This document shows positions 8,309 to 15,140 of a DNA stretch of 37,356 nt, one piece after another. The number at the start of each line of letters is the position of its first letter. The stretch's first letter is position 1. The position numbers were made by a program, and so were the translations under genes. The notes under the pieces are model-generated. The model was not told the origin of the DNA. It did not search any database and saw only the letters and a program-made list of their open reading frames with translations. Origin of the DNA: Elusimicrobiota bacterium. GTDB lineage: Bacteria; Elusimicrobiota; Elusimicrobia; UBA1565; UBA9628. Location of the stretch: NCBI GenBank assembly GCA_013044195.1, contig JABEUV010000016.1:1-37356 (forward strand), read 5' to 3'.

Positions 8309-10249
8309 TCAGACCGGCTTGCGGGCGGAGAACACGCACCATCTCCACAGGTCGCGGATTTCGCCGGAGGGCGAGATCGTGAAAGGATGAACGGCCTTGG
8401 CCTCCGCCGGGGCCTCGCGATACAAGCGGCGAATCTCGTGGCGGTGGAGGGGGGTCGTCTCGTAGCTGTCGATCCAGACGTCGATGGACTCCCAGACGTT
8501 CATCTCCTTCATCTCCAGATCGATGAATCCCGCGTCCGTCAGCAGACGCCGGAAATCCTCTTCCTGGAACATGTTGTAGATCAACGGCTGCTTCTTCTTG
8601 AAAATGCGGTACATCCACGCCGCGTCCGCCGCGCCGAACGGCAGTATTTGGCCGACGATGAACTGCCCGCCCGGCTTCAAGACGCGTCGGATCTCCGAAA
8701 CGGGCTTCTCCGGAAAAGGAAGCAGGTGCAGGACCTCACGCGTGCAGACCAGATCGAAGCGATCGGCCTCGAACGGTATTTTGTAGACGTTGCCCTGCCG
8801 CACCTCATCCAGCCGCGTGCGCGCAAGGTCCACCATTTCCGGCGTCAGATCGAGGCCCACGACGGTCTTGACCCGGCTCTTGAAAGACGCGCCCACCACG
8901 CCGCTGCCGCAGCACACATCCAGCACCGTGGCCTCCGGGCCTTGCCGGCAGAAATCCGCGTGCGCCTGCAGCAATTCGCCGTGCGTGATCCAAACGGCGG
9001 AGTCGTGCCAATTTTTGGAGCGGGCGCCGAACTGCTCCTTGTAAATCCGCTCGTCGACGTCTCGGTAGACCTGTTGGAAATAGATCTTGTCGGCGGCGCG
9101 GCGTGCCGCGATGCGGTCTCGTCGCACCTGCAGTATGCGGTCCGACACGATGCCGGCGGCTTGCGGATGCCGGCGCAGATACTCAAGAACCTGACCGCTG
9201 ACCGCGTCTTCAATGACGTCGGCGACGTCCGGGTTCGTGAGGCGGGATTTGGTTTGGCTTTCGAAATTGGGACGCGCCAGCTTCAAATTGACGACGGCTG
9301 AAAGGCCTTCCGTCGCCTCGTCGATTTCCGTGGGATCCTCGCCGCCGGTCTTGCCCATCTCCGACATGATGCGGTTGATCGCCCGCGTCAGGCCCAGCTT
9401 GAAGGCGGCGACGTGCGTGCCTCCGTGCCGGGTATTGACGCAGTTCACGTACGACCAGATCGCGGGACCGCGGCCGGTGGTCCACTGCAGCGCGGCTTCG
9501 AACATCAGGCCGTCCGCGTCCGCCCGCACCGCGATCAGCTCCGGGGTCAGCGCGCGCGCCTGGGCATTCAGCCGCGTCAGCAGCCCCGCGATCCCCGAAT
9601 CGGCACGATAGACCGAGGAAGACCCGCTTGCCTGCGCCGCCAGCACGAACTCGACGCCCGGATTCAGGAAAGCAAGCTCCTCAAGCAGCAAACGGGATTC
9701 ATCCTCGCTGAAGCCCTGAAAACCGCGGAAAATCTCCGGGTCCGGCCAGAACGAGATCCGCGTGCCGCTTCCCGCCTCCGCGCCGACCGCCTTCAACGGA
9801 TAAACGGGTTCGCCGCGCCGGAATTCCTGGACATGACGGCGGCCGTCGCGCACGATCTCGATTTTCAGCCAGGACGAAAGCGCGTTGACGCAGGACAGCC
9901 CGACGCCGTGGAGTCCCGCGCTGTAGAAGCCGGTGCCGCGCTCGAACTTCGTGCCCGAGTGCATGCGCGTCAACACCACCTCGCAGGCGGACACGCCTTC
10001 CGTGGGATGCCGTTCGACGGGTATGCCGCGACCGTCGTCCTCGACGCGGCAGAAGTCCGCTCCAAGGGTGACGACAATCCGCGAACAGGCCCCGGCCAGG
10101 GCTTCGTCGACCGCGTTATGCACCAGCTCACGCAAGAGCTGGTGCGCCCCCTCGGCGGAGACCGCCCCGATATACATCCAGGGATTACGCCGGACCGCCT
10201 CCAGCCCGGAGAGAACGACGACGTCGCCCGCCGACAGGCCGTCAGCCAC
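8309..10249 (-). CDS. GyrB/ParE-type GHKL ATPase + transducer domain fused to C-terminal class I SAM methyltransferase (no TOPRIM)
   Basis: GTG start at 10249. Residues ~1-390: GLEAVRRNPWMYIG, ELVHNAVDEALAG, EDDGRGIPV, MHSGTKF...YSAGLHGVGLSCVNALS, HGGTHVAAFKLGLTRAINR, NFESQTKSRLTNPDV. Residues ~395-646: TVLDVCCGSGVVGASF, VVGLDLTPEMVDLARTRL, DRFDLVCTREVLHLLP, IRRVLKPGGQFIVGQILPFG. No EGDSAGG or DADVDG TOPRIM motifs. Confidence 0.93.
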   Translation of the reverse strand: MADGLSAGDVVVLSGLEAVRRNPWMYIGAVSAEGAHQLLRELVHNAVDEALAGACSRIVVTLGADFCRVEDDGRGIPVERHPTEGVSACEVVLTRMHSGTKFERGTGFYSAGLHGVGLSCVNALSSWLKIEIVRDGRRHVQEFRRGEPVYPLKAVGAEAGSGTRISFWPDPEIFRGFQGFSEDESRLLLEELAFLNPGVEFVLAAQASGSSSVYRADSGIAGLLTRLNAQARALTPELIAVRADADGLMFEAALQWTTGRGPAIWSYVNCVNTRHGGTHVAAFKLGLTRAINRIMSEMGKTGGEDPTEIDEATEGLSAVVNLKLARPNFESQTKSRLTNPDVADVIEDAVSGQVLEYLRRHPQAAGIVSDRILQVRRDRIAARRAADKIYFQQVYRDVDERIYKEQFGARSKNWHDSAVWITHGELLQAHADFCRQGPEATVLDVCCGSGVVGASFKSRVKTVVGLDLTPEMVDLARTRLDEVRQGNVYKIPFEADRFDLVCTREVLHLLPFPEKPVSEIRRVLKPGGQFIVGQILPFGAADAAWMYRIFKKKQPLIYNMFQEEDFRRLLTDAGFIDLEMKEMNVWESIDVWIDSYETTPLHRHEIRRLYREAPAEAKAVHPFTISPSGEIRDLWRWCVFSARKPV

Positions 10250-10664
10250 CGGAAAGCTTCCTCAATTTTTGGACATGAGCGCGCTTCGCTTTCTCCAGCG
10301 TGTCGAACCAGCTGGCGATATCCGGAAACCCTTCCGCGCGCGCCGCCTTCGCCATCTCGGGATAGGTCCGGCCCTGCTGGCGCGCTTCGATCTGCAGAAG
10401 CGACTCCATATTTTTGAGCGTGCCGCCGACCGCCAGGCCGGAATCGGGGTCTCGCGCCAGCTTGAGAAAATCGAAGCAGCCCTGCACAAAATCCTCGCCG
10501 CCTTCGGCGATTTCTTTGAACAGCGCCGAATGCCGGTCCAAGCCTTCAAAATCCGCCAGCACGGAGAAGTAAAGGTATCGGTACGCCAGCGCCGCTTCCT
10601 CGGCGAAGGCGGCCCGAAGATTCTCGAACGTTGTGGACTTGGCGAACTCGCCCTCGTCGGACAT
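10242..10664 (-). CDS. Rubrerythrin/ferritin-like-fold protein with apparently degenerate metal site
   Basis: MSDEGEFAKSTTFENLRAAFAEEAALAYRYLYFSVLADFEGLDRHSALFKEIAEGGEDFVQGCFDFL...TYPEMAKAARAEGFPDIASWFDTLEKAKRAHVQKLRKL aligns by eye to rubrerythrin helices. Stop overlaps start of the GyrB-like gene by 8 nt. Confidence 0.7.
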   Translation of the reverse strand: MSDEGEFAKSTTFENLRAAFAEEAALAYRYLYFSVLADFEGLDRHSALFKEIAEGGEDFVQGCFDFLKLARDPDSGLAVGGTLKNMESLLQIEARQQGRTYPEMAKAARAEGFPDIASWFDTLEKAKRAHVQKLRKLSGG

Positions 10665-10675
10665 CGATCCCGGGG

Positions 10676-11422
10676 TCAACCCTTCTTCTCGGCGCGGATG
10701 AGAAGAAAAAGCATCGTGTCGAAGATGTCGTCTTCGGTCGTCTCCACACGGTGCAGGCGCTTGAACTCCGGCGAAGACGCCCGATACGCATCGCGGATGG
10801 CCTCGCGCTCTTCCGGCCGGTTGGCGCCGTGACCGATCCAGGTGTTGACCGACTCCCGCGACAGGTGGCGAACATTCCGGGTCACGGACAGCCCGGACGC
10901 CTCCAGCGCCGCTTCCAAATCGCCGGGCATGAAGAAATTGACCCGCGCCGGGTTGCGCAGCGCCTGAATTTTGAACGCGTCGGCGCGATCTTCCGGCCCG
11001 TACGCGTTCAGGTGGCAGAAAACCGCGCGCCCGCCTGGTTTCAGCACGCGCGCGACCTCCGCCAGAGCCTTCGGAAGGTTCGAAAACTGTAGCCCTTGGC
11101 GGCAAACGCACGCGTCGATCGACCCCGAATCCAGAGGGATGGCTTCCATCGGCGACAGGATCATCCGGTCCACGTGGGCCGAAGCGGACCGAGTCATGTC
11201 CGTCGATATGTCGAGGCCGATCACTTCCTTGGCCTTGCCGCGAAAGCAGCGGGCGACCAAGCCGGTACCCGTCGCCAAGTCGAGCAACGTCTCGCCCTCG
11301 GCGATCTCGGTCAACGAGAAAATGTTTCCAAGCAATTCCGCGTCTGAAACCCAGCGCGACGACCGGTCGTATGAGCGGCTGCGCTCTTTAAAATGCTTGA
11401 GGGCTTTTTCTTTGTTGTCCAT
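10676..11422 (-). CDS. Class I SAM-dependent methyltransferase (Methyltransf_11-like)
   Basis: LLDLATGTGLVARCFRGKAKEVIGLDIS, ALAEVARVLKPGGRAVFCHL. Similar by eye to the C-terminal domain of the fusion protein. Confidence 0.88.
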   Translation of the reverse strand: MDNKEKALKHFKERSRSYDRSSRWVSDAELLGNIFSLTEIAEGETLLDLATGTGLVARCFRGKAKEVIGLDISTDMTRSASAHVDRMILSPMEAIPLDSGSIDACVCRQGLQFSNLPKALAEVARVLKPGGRAVFCHLNAYGPEDRADAFKIQALRNPARVNFFMPGDLEAALEASGLSVTRNVRHLSRESVNTWIGHGANRPEEREAIRDAYRASSPEFKRLHRVETTEDDIFDTMLFLLIRAEKKG

Positions 11423-11448
11423 TGGTCTCGCGATCGCCTTGGTTCCAG

Positions 11449-11477
11449 ACGATAGCAGAACTGCGATTCAGCGGCAA
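11449..11477 (-). promoter_or_regulatory. Candidate promoter upstream of the methyltransferase/rubrerythrin-like/GyrB-fusion operon
   Basis: Reverse strand TTGCCG - 17 nt - TATCGT, 26 nt upstream of ATG 11422, within the 72-nt gap after the SDR gene. Confidence 0.35.
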
Positions 11478-11494
11478 GCAAACGCGGCGACTCG

Positions 11495-12376
11495 TCATCC
11501 GGGAGCCATCGCCCGCATACGGCCCAACCCCGCATCGACCCCGATCGGCGCGGCGCCCACGGCCGCCCGAACCTTATCCGTGCGTAGCGAACTCTCCTTC
11601 GGCCTCGGCGCAATCGAGCCGAACTCGGCGGAGGAGACGGGCCGGATCAGGCGATCGTCCAGACCGAACGCGCGCGCGGCGCGCGCGGCGAACTCGGCGC
11701 GGGAAATCCGGTCGGCGCCGACGACGTGAAAAACACCCGCCTCGCCCGAAGCCGCCAGTGAGGCCGTGATCTCCGCCAGGTCGTCGCAGAAAGTCGGATT
11801 GTAGCGAACGTCGCCGGCCACGCGCATTTCCTGGCCCGCCGACAGCCGCGCGCGCACCTGGAGCACGAAGTTCTTCGGCTCGCTCTGCCAGCCGTACACC
11901 CCGGAGGTCCGGATCACCAGATTGCGCGAACTCTCAGACAGCACTCCGCGCTCGGTTTCGGCCTTCTGACGGCCATACTCGTTGATCGGCGACGGGGGGT
12001 CGTCTTCCGTGTAGAAACCCTTGGCCCCGTCGAAGACATAATCGGACGAAAAGAAGATCATGCGCGCCCCGGACTCACGGCAGGCGCGCGCGACATTCAG
12101 CGTGCCGAGGACGTTGACGCGGCGGGTTTTCTCCGGCTCACGCTCGCAGCCGTCGACGTAGGGGTCGGCGGCGGGCACGGCGACCACGTCCGGACGCCGC
12201 TCCGTCAAAGTCCTACGGATCGAATCCGGGTCGGTCATGTCCAGCGCCGAGAAATCTCCGGCCCCGAAACCGCGTCGGGAGGTCGCCGATACGTCCGCAC
12301 CGAGCGCCCGCCAGGCGCGCAGAAGCGCACCTCCGACCAGGCCCGTGCCGCCGACCACAAGTATGCGGGAAGCCAC
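11495..12376 (-). CDS. NAD(P)-dependent extended SDR, RmlD (dTDP-4-dehydrorhamnose reductase)-like
   Basis: ILVVGGTGLVGGALLRAW, FFSSDYVFDG, INEYGRQKAETE (YxxxK), VIRTSGVYGW. GTG start. Confidence 0.87.
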   Translation of the reverse strand: MASRILVVGGTGLVGGALLRAWRALGADVSATSRRGFGAGDFSALDMTDPDSIRRTLTERRPDVVAVPAADPYVDGCEREPEKTRRVNVLGTLNVARACRESGARMIFFSSDYVFDGAKGFYTEDDPPSPINEYGRQKAETERGVLSESSRNLVIRTSGVYGWQSEPKNFVLQVRARLSAGQEMRVAGDVRYNPTFCDDLAEITASLAASGEAGVFHVVGADRISRAEFAARAARAFGLDDRLIRPVSSAEFGSIAPRPKESSLRTDKVRAAVGAAPIGVDAGLGRMRAMAPG

Positions 12377-12492
12377 TCCGGGAAGTCTAGCAAAACGCCC
12401 CGAGAGGGGGGGCCTAAAGGCCCAGGCGCCAAAGCGGCTCTTCGTGGTATCATACAGCCATCGACTACTTCATCCGTCGACGTCTCGCTCCG

Positions 12493-13215
12493 GTGTTCCT
12501 CGCGGTCTCGGTCGGCGCGGCCGCGCAGGGTCCGCGTGGACTCATGGTCGCCGCCCCGCGCCTCTCGGACCTGTACGCGGGCGCCCATCCCATTCTCGCC
12601 CCCGGCTCCGCCGCGACCCACCTCCACCAGCAACTTGTCGTCCCCGTCCCCATGCAGACGGCCGCCTACCGGCACACTTTCCGGACTTTGCTTGCCAACC
12701 CCAGCAAGACCGACCGCTATGACGAGCTGATCTTTAAATACGCGCTCCGCGACGGCCTGGATGCGCGCCTGCTCAAGTCGATCATGGCCGCCGAGTCCGA
12801 GTTCGATCCGTCCGCCGTCTCTCCGGCGGGCGCGCGCGGCCTGATGCAGGTCATGCCGCGCACCGCCGCCCACTTTGGGGTGTCGCCGTCGCGTCTGCGT
12901 GACCCCGAGGGGGGAATTCGCGCCGGCGCCGGCTACGTGCGCGAGCTCTTCCGCACGGCCTCGAGAGAATACCATCTCAAGGGCGTGCGCTACACCGACG
13001 CGCCGCCGTGGCTGGTTCAGCGCGTGATCGCGGCCTATCACTCGGGGCCTAAGGCGTTGCGCAGCCGCCGCTGGTATGCGTCGACGCGCGCCTACGTGCG
13101 CAAGGTCGTGCTCTACTACGATTCGAACGTGACCGACCTGCGCCGCCCGCTGGCCGCGACCCGCGCCCTGCCTGCGTTCGCGGAGACGCTGTCGTCGAGC
13201 GGGACGCTCTACTGA
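12493..13215 (+). CDS. Lytic transglycosylase (SLT domain)
   Basis: LLKSIMAAESEFDPSAVSPAGARGLMQVMPRTAAHFGV...AGAGYVRELF...VIAAYHSGPKAL. Start uncertain. Confidence 0.87.
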   Translation: MFLAVSVGAAAQGPRGLMVAAPRLSDLYAGAHPILAPGSAATHLHQQLVVPVPMQTAAYRHTFRTLLANPSKTDRYDELIFKYALRDGLDARLLKSIMAAESEFDPSAVSPAGARGLMQVMPRTAAHFGVSPSRLRDPEGGIRAGAGYVRELFRTASREYHLKGVRYTDAPPWLVQRVIAAYHSGPKALRSRRWYASTRAYVRKVVLYYDSNVTDLRRPLAATRALPAFAETLSSSGTLY

Positions 13216-13637
13216 TGATGCGTCGCCGGGCGCTCTTGCTGGCCGCCGCGGTCGCCGCTTCGGCCTGCGCGGTTCCCGCACCCTGCACGCGCGCCTTGTG
13301 CCCGACGCGCGTCGAGGGCGCCTATCGACTGCACGGCTGGAAGGGCGACGCGGTCGTCACGCCGCTGACGCCGCCCCTTCCGATCACCTCCGACGTCGAA
13401 GTCCGGGTTCTTTCCGGCGACCTTGAGTTCGTCAATAACGACGCGCTGGTGCGCGCCGTCGCCGGAGCCGACTTCCATATCGAGGTTTCCACCGCGCCGA
13501 TGCCGATCCCGGAACTCTACGTCTCTTCCGGTTCCGTCATCGTCGCGCAACGCCCCGGTCAACCGTTCGTGATCATTCCTCCCGGAACACGCTGGCTCCT
13601 GCCGCGCTCGCCGAAAGCCGTCTTGCACTTGTATTAG
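13215..13637 (+). CDS. Hypothetical secreted/lipoprotein-like protein
   Basis: N-terminal MMRRRALLLAAAVAASACAVPA; beta-rich remainder; coupled to upstream gene. Confidence 0.6.
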   Translation: MMRRRALLLAAAVAASACAVPAPCTRALCPTRVEGAYRLHGWKGDAVVTPLTPPLPITSDVEVRVLSGDLEFVNNDALVRAVAGADFHIEVSTAPMPIPELYVSSGSVIVAQRPGQPFVIIPPGTRWLLPRSPKAVLHLY

Positions 13638-13643
13638 CCCGCG

Positions 13644-15140
13644 TCAGCCCTGCTGAAAGAACAGCGCCACGCTGACGATCGTCGCCACCACGCCCACGCC
13701 GATCAGCACCCAAAGCAGGAATTTGATCTCGTCGCGGGACTGGGCCGGAGGCGCGGGCGGCGGGGCCGACGGCGGAACGGAGGGATCCTCCGCCGAAGGA
13801 AGAATCGACGGCACCGGATCTCGCCGCGGCGCGGCGGCGGGCGCGGCGCCGACGTAACCCTCGACCTCCTGGGAAATAAGCCTGCGCCGCTGAGCGGACT
13901 CCTCTTTGAGGCGCTCCAGTTCCGCGCTCAACGACTCCGGTTCGGGAGCGACCGCGCGTACCGCCGAACGCTCCGCGGCGATGTCGTCGTAAAGGCGGCG
14001 GCGCTCCGCCTCCAGCGTCTCGCGCATCCGCGCCAATTCGCGCTCCGAACTCTCGCGCAGGTCCGACTTCAAGGCCTCCAATTCCGCGCGCGCGGCGCGC
14101 TCAGCCTCGACGAGCGCCAGGCGAGCCTTATCGCGCTCCTCCGCCCGCTTGCGCTCCTCAAGCTCCGCGCGAAGCTTCGCCTCGCGCGCGCTCTCGAACG
14201 CCTCCACGCCCTCGCGGCGAATCTGTTCGGCGTTTTCGATCGCCGCGTCCGCTTTATGCCGCGCGGCGGCCAGCTCCGCCTCCAGCCGGACGCGCTCTTC
14301 GTCGAAGGCGCGCTTCTGCTCGGCGCGTTCCGCTGCGCCTTTCTGAGCGGACACGGCCGCCTCGCGTCCGGCCGCGGCCTCGTCGCGAAACTTCGCCGCC
14401 TCCGCGCGCGCCGATTCCAACAGCGCCGCGACCGAGTCCCTCTCCGCTTTCAGACGCTCTGACTCGGAGCGTAGTTGGGTCAGTTCCGCGCGCAAAGACT
14501 CCACGTGCGCCTCGTGGCCTTCCACTTTGCCGCGCAGAGCCTGGTGCTGGGTGCGCGCCTCGCGCAGTTCCGCCTCGTGCGCGCGCGCCCGTTCGCCCGT
14601 CGCCGCCGCAGCCCGTTCCGCACGCTCCACGCGCGCGGCCGATGCATCGACCTGAGCCCGCAGGGCCTCCAACTCCGCCTTCGCCTTCTCCTCGCTTTCG
14701 CGCCGACGCGCCGCGTCGGGCATTAAATCGCCCAGCTCCTTCTCCAGATTCTCGCGGCGCGCGCGCTCCGCCTCCAGCGCCGTTCCCAACTGGCGCCGCG
14801 CCTCGGCCGCCACCCGCAGCGTCTCATCCAGCTCGCGCGCCAGGGCCGTGGCCGAGACCGCCTCGCGGTGCAGCGCCGACGAAGTCTGCTCAAGCTCGGC
14901 GACGCGCCGCCCCAATTCCTCCGCGCGGGCGCGCAAGCGCTCCTTGGCGCGGATCTCCGACTCCAGTTCCAGCGTACGAGACTTCAAGCGCCGGTCCAGT
15001 TCGTCGGCCCGATGCTCTTGGCGCGCGATGTCCGCGTCGCGCCTCAGCGCCGAAGCCGCCCCGGACGGACTCTCGCTGAATTCCGCCGACATTTCCGATG
15101 CCGCGGCGCGCAATGTCCCGTCATCCCTATTCGTGTCCAT
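13644..15140 (-). CDS. Coiled-coil protein with C-terminal transmembrane anchor
   Basis: Long Ala/Glu/Arg heptad-like region, Pro-rich linker (PSAPPPAPPAQ), C-terminal hydrophobic KFLLWVLIGVGVVATIVSVALFF. Confidence 0.75.
   Translation of the reverse strand: MDTNRDDGTLRAAASEMSAEFSESPSGAASALRRDADIARQEHRADELDRRLKSRTLELESEIRAKERLRARAEELGRRVAELEQTSSALHREAVSATALARELDETLRVAAEARRQLGTALEAERARRENLEKELGDLMPDAARRRESEEKAKAELEALRAQVDASAARVERAERAAAATGERARAHEAELREARTQHQALRGKVEGHEAHVESLRAELTQLRSESERLKAERDSVAALLESARAEAAKFRDEAAAGREAAVSAQKGAAERAEQKRAFDEERVRLEAELAAARHKADAAIENAEQIRREGVEAFESAREAKLRAELEERKRAEERDKARLALVEAERAARAELEALKSDLRESSERELARMRETLEAERRRLYDDIAAERSAVRAVAPEPESLSAELERLKEESAQRRRLISQEVEGYVGAAPAAAPRRDPVPSILPSAEDPSVPPSAPPPAPPAQSRDEIKFLLWVLIGVGVVATIVSVALFFQQG

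Noticed and set aside
9080-10249. Genuine DNA gyrase subunit B
   Set aside because: TOPRIM and C-terminal gyrase regions absent; the frame continues into a methyltransferase.
8387-10832. Several + strand ORFs (304, 334, 299 aa) opposite the GyrB-methyltransferase fusion
   Set aside because: Antisense shadow ORFs of high-GC coding sequence with no recognisable domains; the - strand has clear GHKL and methyltransferase motifs.
12411-12424. gggcctaaaggccc hairpin
   Set aside because: Short stem, no U-tract, and located between divergent genes where a terminator is not expected.
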